Notes: generated by a model not told the origin, from the letters alone. A stretch of DNA of 64,000 nucleotides from Selaginella tamariscina (GCA_003024785.1 PUQB01000074.1:186001-250000), one strand, 5' to 3'. Shown: positions 22,081 to 32,530, counted from the first letter of the stretch. Translations and numbers: made by a program.

Positions 22081-22129
22081 GCATGTTGAACTACCTGGCT
22101 AAACTCACTAACCGTCCTTGTTAATGCAT

Positions 22130-22754
22130 TACATAAGTGTGTTTGGAATTCTCCAACTACTGTGGCTCTCCTAACACGTGACAAAGCATCTGCCACCACG
22201 TTAGCCTTCCCCGCACAATCCTCAATAGGAAATTACAACGAGCTTGTCGAGAGTTTAACTCTTTCTGTGTGAACAGATACACCAAAAGCTTGTGATCTAT
22301 AAAACCTTGAAACTTGCACCATAAAGATAGTGCCTCCAAACTCGTAATGCATTAACAATAGCCAGTAGTTCTTGCTCATATGTTGAGTACCGTTGCTTTG
22401 CAGGATTCAAAGTACGACTCTCATAAGCAATAGGCCTTCCCTCTTGCATAAGTACAGCTCCAATGGGCACTCCACTTGCATCGATACCTCATAAGGCTTA
22501 GAGGGATCTGCAATACATAAAACTGGTGCACGTACCAAAGCTTGTTTCAAAGCTTGGAAACTACTCTCCTCTGAAGCACTCCATGCAAAGGGAACGTCCT
22601 TCCTCAGCAACCTAGTTAATGGAGAAGCTTTTTTGGCATAATCTTTGACATACCGCCGGTAATAACCAACCATGCCCAAGAAACTCCGTAACTCTCGTAC
22701 ATTGCTAGGAATTGGCCATTGCTCCACCCAACTTACCAAGGATGAGGTCCACAC
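22130..22754 (-). pseudogene. Reverse transcriptase end and RNase H of the second family-B copy
   Basis: Reads ELRSFLGMVGYYRRYVKDYA, ASPLTRLLRKDVPFAWSASE and LYLCKREGLLLMRVV (22754-22407), then RNase H pieces with VYLFTQKELNSRQ (22339-22157) and MVADALSRVRRATVV (about 22199). A small deletion relative to 5040 removes part of the CDASG motif. Inactive. Confidence 0.75.
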
Positions 22755-22779
22755 GCACTAGCTCCACAAGAAAGAAAGT

Positions 22780-23337
22780 CTCCACTAGCTAGGTTTTGCC
22801 AACCTCCAGCTCCACACAAGCAATTTAGCTCTGTGTGACAACTGAGCCCTCAATCTCGTATTGAGGCACAGTCTTCACATATCTCCACCAGCTGGGTTTT
22901 GCCAACCTCCAGCTGTAACTCCTCCACACAAGCACTTTAGCTATGTGTGATAGCTAAGCCCTCAATCTCGTATTGAGGCACAGTCTTCACACATTTCCAC
23001 CAACTGGGTTTTGCCAACCTCCAACTGTAACTTCTCCACACAAGCACTTTAGCTATGTGTGATAGCTGAGCCCTCAATCTCATATTAAGGCATAGTCTTC
23101 ATGCAACTCCACCAGCTAGGTTTTGCCAACCTCCAGCTGTAACTCCTCCACACAAACACTTTAGCTCTATGTGATAATTGAGCCCTCAGCCTCTCATTGA
23201 GGCACAGTCTTCATGCAGCTCCACCAACTGGGTTTTGCCAACCTCTAGCTGTAACTCTTCCACACAAGCACTGTAGCTCTGTGTGATAGTTGAGCCCTCA
23301 ATCTTGTATTGAGGCACAGTCTTCGTGGGCACCACTT
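22780..23337 (-). repeat. Five tandem copies of the family-B 111-bp coding repeat
   Basis: GAGGCACAGTCTTC recurs about every 111 bp (near 22863, 22976, 23088, 23200 and 23310). Each unit contains CCACCAGCTGGGTTTTGCC and AGCACTTTAGCT variants. In sense each unit encodes 37 residues with the pattern VPQYEIEGSAITQSYSACVE and LQLEVGKTQLVELH. The units vary by about 10%. Confidence 0.88.
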
Positions 23338-23823
23338 GTCACGACCCGATACAGGATATAGGATACGAGATATAGGATACGACCTACAGGATATGCCTGC
23401 ATGATATGCCTACAGGATATGCCTGCATGATATGCCTACAGGATATGCCTGCATGATATGCCTACAGGATATGCCTGCATGATATGCCTACAAGATATTC
23501 TTACAGGATATACCTACAGGATAAGGGTCACCATTTTTAGATAATAACTAGATTAAGTTCATGACCAGATTAGCTCTTGGAGTTGTGAGCATAAAAGCTC
23601 CGACTTAATTGTTGTACAATCAGTTACTATCAACACCAGTCATTCTACGAGCATTTTTGTTCCTTGTTCTTGTCTTGTTCTTGTCTTGTTCCTTACCTCC
23701 TGCTCTTGTCTTGTTCCTAGTTTTTGTCCTGCTCTTGTTTTGTTCCTAGCTCTTGTCCTGTTCCTGAGTCAAGCTTTCTTGTTCTTGGATCGTGGCTTGA
23801 CAGTTTGATAGTAGATCAAGCTT
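23338..23823. other. Microsatellite and CT-rich leader upstream of the element G gag
   Basis: 23353-23525 is a tandem array of a 24-bp unit (CTACAGGATATGCCTGCATG plus ATAT). 23640-23770 is rich in CTTGTTCTTGTCTTGTTC. No coding frame is evident. The region may be the leader or partial LTR of element G, but no second copy of an LTR was found. Confidence 0.6.
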
Positions 23824-24111
23824 TTGATCCGCATGCAACCACGTCACTACTCGACTGATGCACAAAAGGTTGGCCTTTTGCCATCCTTACTAGTTGGATC
23901 TCCACGGGCTTGGGTTGCCCCTTTGCTGGAGCATGACGACCCATTGATGGAAGATTTTGAAGAATTCGTGGCTGCCTTTGAAGCCTGCTTTGAAGATCTC
24001 AATAAGTACCATTTCGCATGCACGAAGTTACGGAAGCTCGCACAAGGATCCCGACCAGCTTCTGTTTATGCATCCGAATTTCAGCAACTTTGCACGAACA
24101 TTCCATGGGAC
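23824..24111 (+). pseudogene. gag of gypsy element G, 5' fragment
   Basis: Reads KVGLLPSLLVGSPRAWVAPL, then FEEFVAAFEACFEDLNK, TKLRKLAQGSRPASVYASEF and QQLCTNIPWD, a typical gypsy gag core (Retrotrans_gag). At 24112 the LTR of element F begins. The gag continues at 29047 with VKDLLLTLPDAQTI. The split is therefore an insertion, not decay. Confidence 0.85.
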
Positions 24112-24467
24112 TGTCACGACCTTGTGCAAAGGGTGAAACCTTTAGAAAAAGGGTGGAACCTTTGAGTTGAAAGGAGGAGATTGTATTTAAGAGAGAAATG
24201 AATACAAAATGAAACACAAGGCCGAAGACTGGTGTTGAATGATTCTGAAAAACCTAGAACTGGAACCCTATTTATATATCTGAGGTCTTGAGGATTGTGT
24301 GGTCCACAACTGGTCTGGAACATGCGTATGAATATACGCCTTGCTGTTGATGGTGTAATTCAACATCCAAGATCATACAGACAAGTTGGCTAACACATAT
24401 CTGTGTTAGCAGAAAGGTCTCGGGTTCAAGTCCTGTGAAAGGCAAAAAATAACCCATGATCTTTACA
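24112..24467 (-). repeat. 3' LTR of element F, with a tRNA-like segment
   Basis: On the plus strand it starts TGTCACGACC and ends CTTTACA. A stretch at 24381-24440 on the plus strand (antisense to the element) resembles a tRNA: AGTTGGCTAACAC as D arm and AGGTC plus CGGGTTCAAGTCCTG as variable loop and T arm. Confidence 0.88.
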
Positions 24468-24479
24468 TTATCCCCCCTT

Positions 24480-25662
24480 CGATGAAGATCATGAGCATGA
24501 ACAAGATAAGCAGTAGGGCTGACCACGAACAAGTTTGGAGTCAAGAATTGAAACGTCACATCAGAAAGTCTCTCGATGATGCGAAATGGGCCCAAGTGTT
24601 GATAGTCCAGCTTGTTGTTGCGCGTTGAAGATGATGTTGCACTTGTTCATGGACCTGTTGGAGCGTTGAAGATGATGTTGCACTTGTTCATGGACCTGTT
24701 GGAGGTGCTCAACATGATCATCGGCAGCAGGAAGGAGATCGACCCAATCATCTTGCAGATGAGAAATGAAACATCGAAGATATTATTCCAGAGTATGAAT
24801 CATGTGCTCAGTTTGGCCATCTGTTTCAGGATGATGTGCAGTAGACAGCTTCCTGAAACACCAAAGATATTGTTCCAGAGTCTGAATCGTGCGCTTCGTT
24901 TGGCCATCTGTTTCAGGATGATGTGCAGTAGATAGCTTCCTGGTGATACGTAGCCGATCTAGGAATCTCTGCCAGAATGCCGAAGTGAACTGGGGACCTC
25001 GATCAGTGACAAGTTCATCAGGAAGATCGGTACACCAGATCTGCAGCATCAGGACCCAAACATGTCTTGTTGCAAGGAACAAAGTGCGCCATCTTAGAGA
25101 ACCGATCAACAATGACTAGGACAGCATCAAACCCTCTAGAAGGCGGTAAATCAGTGAGGAAATCCATGGTGATGAAGGACCATGGATGCTGAGCAATAGG
25201 AAGAGGCTGTAGTAGTCCAACCGGTTGATAACGAGGAAACTTTGTACGCTAGCACGTGTCACAAGATCGCACAAATTTCTCAACATACATGCGAAGCCGA
25301 GGCCACCAGAACACACGCTGTACTAGCTTGATAGTCTTCCGAATGCCAAAATGTCCCGCAGCTATGTTGTCATGGCAATGTTGGACAGCTCGCAACCTTA
25401 GTTCTCCGTCTGGAACATAGATTTGGATGTGGTGGTATAGCAACCCATTATGAAAATGGAAAGTAGGATAATCTCGTAGTTGTGACCCTGAAGACAATGG
25501 TTGAACTCGTCGAACATGTGCAAGGACATCAGGAGCAAACTCGTCTTGAGAAAGACTTTCTCGGATTAGATCCAAAAACGAAGTGTCAACTAGAGTAGAA
25601 GAACGAGAAAGCGCGTTCACCAACAACTGTGACTTGTTCTTGTTGATCAAATGGGATTTCAC
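24480..25662 (-). pseudogene. Integrase of element F
   Basis: Reads GSQLRDYPTFHFHNGLLYHH, HCHDNIAAGHFGIRKTIKLV, FWWPRL and FVRSCDTC (HHCC, 25500-25249). The core reads FLVINRLDYYSLF-like pieces in shifted frames, [19 protein letters not shown] and HHPETDGQT. The last block is present twice (25112-24783) through a tandem duplication of about 75 bp. The C-terminal module MGPFRIIERLSDVTFQFL follows (24595). A duplication of about 39 bp at 24627-24700 also disrupts it. Confidence 0.82.
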
Positions 25663-25813
25663 TTGGTACTAGAGCTAGGTAACTGTGACGAGATAAAGCA
25701 TCTGCTTTGCCATTTAGACGACCAGGACGATGAATAATCACGTATCAGAACCGGGACAAAGACTGTGCCCATTGCGCCTGATGCCGATTGAGAACTTGTG
25801 TTATTGCCTAGTA

Positions 25814-26185
25814 CTAGAAGTTCTTGTGATCACAATACACCTTAACCACATGCGGGGAACCTTCAAGGAATTTGTGCCACTCCTCAAAGGCATTGACGAT
25901 TGCCAGCAGCTTCTTATTGTAGACATCGTAGTTGATGTCAGGTGCAGTGAACTTGCGGGAATGGAAAGAAATGGGATGGAGAAGATGATCTGGACCTTCC
26001 TGGGACATCACTCCACCAATAGCGAAGTCAGAGGCATCAACTTCCATAAAATATGGCTTCGCAGGGTCAGGATGGATAAGAACAGGTGCCAAGGTGAACG
26101 TCTTCTTTAAGAACTCGAACGCCTCTTTAGCCTTAGAGGACCAGACAAATGGAACATCGTTGCCAGTCAACTTCATCAATGGCAA
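25814..26185 (-). pseudogene. RNase H domain of element F
   Basis: Open for 123 codons: KKTFTLAPVLIHPDPAKPYF, EVDASDFAIGGVMSQ (catalytic Asp), FTAPDINYDVYNKKLLAIVN and VKVYCDHKNF. The Glu expected in the NYxxxExELLA block is replaced by Lys-Lys (YNKKLLA), which would remove a catalytic acid. Confidence 0.85.
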
Positions 26186-26321
26186 TGCAATCTTGGAGAA
26201 ATCTCAAATGAAATGTTGATAGAAGTTCGCAAACCCGAGGAAACATCGAACGTCATGAACATTTGATGGTCTCTCCCACTCCAATACAGTCCGGACTTTT
26301 GCAGGATCCATGTGAACACCT

Positions 26322-27326
26322 TTAGCTGAAACGATGTACCCCAGGAACTCGACAGACTGCTGACTGAAAGAGCACTTCTCCAACTTGGCAAACAGGTGGT
26401 GCTAATTGTACATGCCGTTCGTGTTCTTCTCGAGTCTTGGAAAATATCATGATGTCATCTAGGTACATAATGACAAACAAATCCAAGAAGTCCCGGAAAA
26501 TATCGTTAGCCATGTGTTGGAAAACAGTAGGTGCATTTGTTAGGCCAAACGGCATTACTACGTACTCAAAATGTTCGTAGCGTGTACGGAATGCTGTTTT
26601 CCACTCGTCCCCTTGTCGGATTCGGATGAGATTGTACACTCCTCTTAAATCGATCTTTGTGAAATATCGGGCACCAGAAAGACGCTCGAGCATGTCGGAA
26701 ATGAGCGGGAGAGGATACTTGTTTGGAATGGTGACCTTATTTAGATCCCGATAGTCCACCACGAGCCGGAGACTTCCATCCTTCTTGGAAACAAAGAATA
26801 CTGGGGCACCAACCGATGATTACGAATGACGAATAAATTCGATGACAAGATTCTCCTCAATGTATTTCCTCAATGTCTCCAACTCTGTCGGTGAAAGACT
26901 ATAGATGGGACCGGAGGATGGCTGCTTACCCTCAAAGAGATCGATAGGACAGTCGTACTCACGGTGTGGTGGCAAGGCAGAAGCTTTCTTTTTGTTGAAG
27001 ACGTCTGCGAAATCAGCATACTGCTTTGGTAAGGCATGAGGAACAGGAATAAAAACATCCTTAGCAGAGCAGGGATAGATCATGAACACGGACGCTGGGT
27101 CATGTCGGCTATCTTTCTTGAACTGCTTGAAGGTGATATGCGAGACTTGAAGCGGAGGAGGAACTGGAACATGATCGGAATCAAAGAGTGTGGCCGGAGT
27201 TGAAACAGCTGGGAAACTGTTCATGAAACGTCCTCTCCAACCAGGATCCATCAACTCGATCCACGGCAAACCAAGGATAATCGTAGAGTCCGAAATAGAA
27301 ACAACACTGAAGGAGATGTTGCACAC
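26322..27326 (-). pseudogene. Protease end and reverse transcriptase of element F
   Basis: The upper part reads STIILGLPWIELMDP (end of protease), then CPIDLFEGKQPSSGPIYSLS and ELETLRKYIEENLVIEFIR. After a shift at about 26820-26760 come [60 protein letters not shown] and the intact catalytic box YLDDIMIFS (about 26465-26440). One or two shifts break it. Confidence 0.88.
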
Positions 27327-27367
27327 AGCATCGTAAACAACGACCTCAACGAACTCTGTGTCATTTA

Positions 27368-27571
27368 TTACCGCGCTCCAGATTTGATATCTCGTCCATC
27401 AATGACCCATACAGAACCAGGAGTCTTCAAAGGATGTAGACAAATCGCGTGCTTGATAGCAAAATTCTTATCGATAAAATTTGTGTTCGCTCCGCTATCC
27501 ACCAAAGCTTTACTAGAAAATTCTACCTCTGGCGTCTTCAGCTGCACTGGAACATGGAATGGCTTGCACAT
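27368..27571 (-). pseudogene. Aspartic protease of element F
   Basis: Reads VEFSSKALVDSGANTNFID (catalytic D-S-G) followed by LKTPGSVWVIDG. The domain continues in another frame to ILGLPWIEL in the neighbouring piece. The role is processing of the polyprotein. Confidence 0.82.
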
Positions 27572-27619
27572 CTTCGTGGATGGAATGGATCCAAGATGAG
27601 GAAGGAAAGATGTTTTGAG

Positions 27620-28576
27620 TGAAGAGCCTTGAGGAACATGAGTTGTTCCATGGCAATCCAGCCAGACGGCTCCTATTCGGGCTGGATGTTCTCGTTTCCC
27701 GGTAGCACAACAAGGGCCACTTCACGAGCTTGCTTTGGACATCGATGACAATTCTCCAGCTTGTGGTACGAGTCTCCACAGTACAATAAAGCTTGTATTG
27801 AATCCGCTTCTGGCGTTCGGTTGGTAAAAGCTTGCCTCAACGTGATCGCCCTAATTCCATCAGGGATGGTTCTACTGAGGAAGATGATGGATCAACAGAT
27901 GAAGAAACAGGGATTGGAGAAATGGAAGAAGACGGCACCGAAAAGAAAGAAGGATGCCAACTTTTTTGTTTCCACTCGATCAACCGGTTGTCACAACGGA
28001 TTGCCAATTCTATCATGCTGGTGAGGGTTTCCGGAATAGCAAAATTCAGCAACATGTCTTTTATCTCGTCCTGCAACCCCGACCGGAAAACCTCCTTGAG
28101 AGCACGATCTCCCCAGGTAACATCACAAGCAAGGAGTTGGAACTTCGATGCATACTCTGCTACCGACATACCCCTTGGTGAAGCTGGCGGAGTTTGGTGA
28201 TGGCAGCACTCTCACGATCCACATCACTGAACATCGCCGTGAACCGTTCCACAAACTCCTCAAAATTCCCAAGGATCGGATCATTGTTCTTCAGCAAGGC
28301 TGAGAACCATGAAATAGCAGAACCGGAAAGCAGTGACCTGATCAATCCGACCTTAATAGGTTCTGTGCTATAGTGCCTCCGCTACATCATGATCCGCAAA
28401 TGAACTTGATTGAAAAAACCTCGAAACTTCGATCGGGTACCATTTAACTTTTTGGGCATGCTGATCTTCGGCTCTGGAAAATTCGCACACTGTCGGAGCT
28501 GATCATTCTCTAGGTGTAGTTGTTCGATCCGCTGCTGGAGGGCAGCAACTTGCTCATGAAGAGCATGCTCAGACAT
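27620..28576 (-). pseudogene. gag of element F
   Basis: Starts with MSEHALHEQVAALQQRIEQL, a predicted coiled coil of about 30 residues, then FPEPKISMPKKLNGTRSKFR (28576-28400). A shifted part follows: SLLSGSAISWFSALLKNNDP and FEEFVERFTAMFSDVDRESA (28345-28170). Then come MSVAEYASKFQLLACDVTWG and LKEVFRSGLQDEIKDMLLN (28169-28040). No CCHC knuckle is visible in the open frames. Confidence 0.82.
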
Positions 28577-28694
28577 GATGAGTTGAAGAAGAAAATCGAG
28601 GAAAAAAAAACAAAGAAAGAAAGAAAGAAAATGGGATCAATGACAAGCGGAAGCAGAAGTAGAAGCTTGTCACTACCTCAGAATCATTGAAACT

Positions 28695-29046
28695 GTCATG
28701 ACCTTGTGCAAAGGGCAAAACCTTTAGAACAAGGGTGGAACTTTGAGCTGAAAGGAGGAGATTGTATTCAAGAGAGAAATGAATACAAAATGAAACACAA
28801 GGCCGAAGACTGGTGTTGAATGATTCTGAAAACCTAGAACTAGAACCCTGTTATATATCTGAATTTCTGAGGATTGTGTGGTCCACAACTGGTCTGGAAC
28901 ATGCGTATCAATATACACCTTGCCTTTGATGGTGTAATTCAGCATCCAAGATCATACGGACAAGTTGGCTAACACATATGTGTGTTAGCGGAAAGGTCTC
29001 AGATTCAAGTCATGTGAAAGGCAAAAAATAACCCATGATCCTTACA
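28695..29046 (-). repeat. 5' LTR of element F
   Basis: On the plus strand it starts TGTCATGACC and ends CCTTACA. It is similar to 24112-24467 with scattered substitutions and small indels, so this insertion is older than the copia. The sequence just inside it (28694 downward on the minus strand) does not match a primer site that I recognise. Confidence 0.88.
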
Positions 29047-29290
29047 GGGATGTGAAGGACCTTCTCCTTACGTTACCGGATGCCCAAACAATAGGCCATT
29101 CGCTGCAAAGAATTACGTTACCGGATGCCCAAACAATAGGCCATTCGCTGCAAAAAATTACGTTACCGGATGCCCAAACAATAGGCCGTTCGCTGCAAAA
29201 AATCTCGTCAATAGTTCCTGCAAGCCAATCCTGTAACCGTAGCACATGTTCTTACGACACCTTCTGGAGTAGCTCCTATGGAGCTTAAGA
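29047..29290 (+). pseudogene. gag of element G, 3' fragment with a 45-bp tandem repeat
   Basis: Continues the gag fragment at 23824-24111 with VKDLLLTLPDAQTIGHSLQ. It contains three near-perfect 45-bp repeats (29071-29205, units starting 29071, 29116 and 29161), each encoding LPDAQTIG-SLQ-IT. 45 bp is 15 codons, so the expansion keeps the frame. Element G sequence ends near 29290. Confidence 0.8.
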
Positions 29291-29411
29291 AATATAAGTG
29301 TGGCCCACTTTCAGCTGCTGAGAAGCAACGTCGTCGCGATGAGAACTTAATGCTTAAGTATTCCTATGGAGCTTAAGAAATATAGTTCCTTATGCTTAAG
29401 CAGGACACAAG

Positions 29412-30200
29412 GTGATAGAACTTCCTATTAAAGCTAGGAAGTTCAAGATGCGTGAAGTTGAAGTTGAGTTCAGTCGGAAAACTTCAATGTCCACTTCGTT
29501 TAGGAGCTTGCACCTACATACCATTCCATCACTCAAGTTTCCTGTACACATTCGCCTCAATAATCGAGAGCTCAGTTCTTCAACACACCCGCAGGCTCTC
29601 TCCATTCCTGTACACATTCGCCCCAATAATCGAGAGCTCAGTTCTTGAACACACCCGCAGGCTCTCTCCATTCCTGTACACATTCGCCTCAAAATCAAGA
29701 GCTCAGTTCTTCAACACACCCGCAGGCTCTCTCCATTCCTGTAAGTTCACGGATTCCTGTACAGGGTTCTTCCAATCCTGTATCAGTGTCAAAGGTTCCT
29801 CCTCAACAGAATCTTCCTCATGTCAGTTTGTCAACACTTTCGCAGGCTCTCCCTACTCCTCTGCATTCACAAACTTCTGTACAGGATTCTTTCAATCTTG
29901 TACACTCGTCAACATCCGCACAGGTTTTTCCCAATCCTGCCTCTTTTTATTACTCTGCTTCTATTCCATCCCCTAAGATCCTTCCTCTTTTTCATTTGCA
30001 GCTCTTCCTTCTCCTCTCTGAGTTCTTACCACTACTATGCATGAACTTGCCACTGATCCTGCTCCTTTTCATCTTTTTGCTTTTCAAATAACTCCTACGT
30101 CCTCTTCTACCTTTTCCTGTATATGACTCTCCTGTTTTTTCTCCTTCTCCTTTTCCTTCTCCTACTTCTTCCCTGCCATCCAAGTATCACTCCTTTCAGG
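29412..30200 (+). pseudogene. gag-side low-complexity region of element D
   Basis: Frames encode Ser/Pro/Leu-rich sequence broken by shifts. 29541-29744 holds about three copies of a 66-bp unit (starts 29541, 29607, 29673 and 29739) with CCTGTACACATTCGCC and AACACACCCGCAGG. 66 bp is 22 codons. Further CT-rich sequence runs to 30180. No knuckle or capsid motif is recognised, so the name rests on position before the reverse transcriptase. Confidence 0.5.
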
Positions 30201-30219
30201 ACGTTTTTGATAAGCACAA

Positions 30220-30970
30220 GGTTGCAGTTCTTCATATTCACAGGTCCTACGACTGTCCTATCGATCTTATGGAAGGGAAGACTCCACCGTTCGGACCAAT
30301 TTTGCATTGTCACCTACAGAATTGGAGGTTCTTCGCCAATACATCCGAGGACAACTTGGCATCCGACTTCATTCGTCACTCAAAGTCCCATGCATGAGCA
30401 CTTATCTTCTTTATCAAGAAGAAAGATGAGAGTTTGCGTTTGGTTGTAGACTACAGGGGTTTGAATCAAGTCACTATCCGGAATCGGTACCCATTACCGT
30501 TGATCCCAGAACTTCTTGATCGGCTACGAGGAGCAAAGGTGTTCACAAAGATTGACTTACAAGGGGCCTACAATCTTATACGGATTCGTTCAGGCGATGA
30601 GTGGAAGACTACCTTTCGTACAAGGTATGGACATTTCGAGTACACGGTGATGCCTTTTGGACTTACAAATGCCCCAGCTGTGTTCCAACAAATGGTGAAC
30701 GACATCTTTTGTGACTTCTTGGACCAGTTTGTGGTGATCTATCTCGATAACATTTTGATTTTTTCCAAGGACCAAGCGGCACATGACAAGCATGTACGAC
30801 TAGTTCTACAGAAGCTTCGCGAGCATGGCCTGTATGCGAAGTTGGAGAAGTGTTTTTTCAACAAGGATACTGTGGAGTTCTTGGGCTACATCGTCTCTCT
30901 TGCTGGCTTTTTCATGGACATGCACAAGGTGAAGACTATCGTGGAGTGGGAGAGGCCCAAGTCTGTATGA
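30220..30970 (+). pseudogene. Reverse transcriptase of element D
   Basis: Upstream frames read LEVLRQYIRGQLGIRLHSSL-like sequence (30320-30380). The open part then reads [73 protein letters not shown] and [20 protein letters not shown]. The catalytic YxDD box is YLDN, a loss of the second catalytic aspartate that should inactivate the enzyme. Confidence 0.88.
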
Positions 30971-31257
30971 GACGTACAATGTTTCCTAGGCTTTGCAAAC
31001 TTCTACAGGCGGTTCATACAGGACATCTGTTTGCAATTGGCTACAGACGACTACAAGACTTGCAGTTTCCTAGGCTTTGCAAACTTCTACAAGTCATCCG
31101 TTTGCACTTGGCTACAGACGACTTGGTAAAGAATGTGTTCTTACACATTAATCCTGACATCGTAATCTCCTCTTTCTCTAGTTCCCGTACAGACTACAAG
31201 TTGTTTGCCATACAGGATGGACTCATGTACTGAGAAGGTCTCCTGTACATTCCTATT
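30971..31257 (+). other. Degenerate stretch in place of RNase H in element D
   Basis: Instead of an RNase H domain there is a short internal duplication: TTTCCTAGGCTTTGCAAACT at about 30983 and again at about 31066, with CTACAGACGACT near both copies. A deletion plus local duplication appears to have removed most of the roughly 350-bp domain. Confidence 0.6.
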
Positions 31258-31279
31258 GGTGTTTACAGGACTTCTGTGG

Positions 31280-31960
31280 TATAGAATTGTCATGATACCC
31301 CGGCTACATGACATTTTGGTGTGGCCAAGACAGTTGAGTTGGTGACTCGCAACTATTGGTGGTCTAGGTTGCGAGGTTTTGTGGAAAAGTTTGTACGGAG
31401 TTGTGACACCTACAACAGGTCGAAGATGCCTCATCACACGCCCTCTAGTCTTCTTTGTCCTCTTCCTGTTCCCTCTGCTCCTTGGAGATCCACTTTTATG
31501 GATTTCCTCACGAATCTTCCTCCTCGTGGATTTGATGCAATTCTTGTGGTGGTTAATCGTTTCACCAAACAGGCTCATTTCATACCATGTAATAAGATAG
31601 CTACAGGCCAGACAACTACTAAGTTGGTGATTCTTGAAGTGTTCTGACATCATGGTCATCCTGAGAGCATTGTTTCTGATTGAGGCCCACAATTCATGTC
31701 CAGATTTTGGCGAGAGCTTCTTCGGAGTCTACAAGTTAAAGCGGATCTTTCTTTAAGATATCATCCACAAACTGATGGGCAGTCTGAATGCACGATTCAG
31801 ACCTTAGAGCAGTATCTCTCGCTACTTTATTAGTTACCAACAGGACAACTGGTTGGACCTTCTTCCTATGGCAGAGTTTGCTTACAACAACTCCATTCAC
31901 ACATTTACAGGCCAGACACCTTTCTTCGCTCTTACAAGCTACCATCCACGTTTTGACTTT
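31280..31960 (+). pseudogene. Integrase of element D
   Basis: Reads HFGVAKTVELVTRNYWWSRL and FVRSCDTYNRSK, where the final Cys of the HHCC is Tyr. The core reads STFMDFLTNLPPRGFDAILV, VVNRFTKQAHFIPC and, after a stop, HPESIVSD and [33 protein letters not shown] (about 31760-31815) follows. Stop codons at about 31647 and 31682 and later shifts make it inactive. Confidence 0.85.
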
Positions 31961-32128
31961 GCTCCTCATGCTTCTCCTTCTTCCGCTCCTGTAGTACAGG
32001 ATCGTCTTTAACATCTTCGTCAGGTACAGGATGATTTCCGAGTTCATCTTAAATAGGCACAGGAACTGTACAAGCGTCATGCTAATGCTCATCGTCAGCC
32101 GGCACCTACATACAAGGTTGGTGATCTC

Positions 32129-32530
32129 GTGTGGCTTCTTCGTCGATATATTTACAACAACATGCCTTCTTCTAAGTTGGATTTTCAACAATTGGGCCCT
32201 TACAGGATTGCGGCTGAGGTCAATCATGTAGCTTTTCGACTAGAGCTACCATCTACTGTGAAACTTCATCTTGTGTTTGACACTTCTTTGTTGCAACCGT
32301 ATCATCCTTCTTCTCTTCCTGGTCGTGCTTCTTCTCCTCCCCCTCCTGTGGTCATTGACGATGAACCTGAGTACGAAGTTGCAGCCATCCTTGATTCTTG
32401 TATTCATCGATTATTTGCCTACCGATCGCACTTGGGAACCTACATCCAATCTACTCTATGCTTCTTCCAAGGTTGATGCCTTCCATCAACGTTATCCTTT
32501 GGTTAGGTCTTACTTCGCAATACTCGGATA
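32129..32530 (+). pseudogene. Integrase end and chromodomain of element D
   Basis: Reads KLDFQQLGPYRIAAEVNHVA and FRLELPSTVKLHLVFDTSLL, the GPY/F module. Then PPPPVVIDDEPEYEVAAILD (about 32340-32395) continues in a shifted frame with DRTWEPTSNLLYASSKVDAF (about 32425-32480), which matches the chromodomain of chromoviruses (EYEVExILD ... WEPxxNL). Chromodomains guide integration to marked chromatin. Confidence 0.75.

Larger units (their letters stand above)
20177..23337 (-). mobile_element. Second family-B gypsy copy, internally deleted (minus)
   Basis: From high to low coordinate on the minus strand: five 111-bp repeats (23337-22780), a junction where most of the reverse transcriptase is lost (about 22760), the end of reverse transcriptase and RNase H (22754-22130), integrase pieces (22080 side and 21330-20478), a polypurine tract and the 3' LTR (20433-20177). 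It is interrupted by a solo LTR at 21331-22080. It is very similar to the copy at 4019-6465, including the missing integrase core. Confidence 0.85.
24112..29046 (-). mobile_element. Gypsy element F, complete with both LTRs (minus)
   Basis: LTRs at 24112-24467 (356 bp) and 28695-29046 (352 bp) are flanked by GGGAC and GGGAT, one mismatch from a perfect 5-bp duplication. On the minus strand the order is gag (28576-27837), protease (27571-27300), reverse transcriptase (27326-26322), RNase H (26185-25814), integrase (25662-24783) and C-terminal module (24595-24480). Last comes the polypurine tract GAAGGGGGGATAA beside the 3' LTR. It is inserted in the gag of element G. Several shifts break the polyprotein. 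Confidence 0.92.

Noticed and set aside
31141-31692. Minus-strand frame of 183 codons in element D
   Set aside because: It is a shadow of the integrase on the plus strand, which has the HHCC and DDE motifs.
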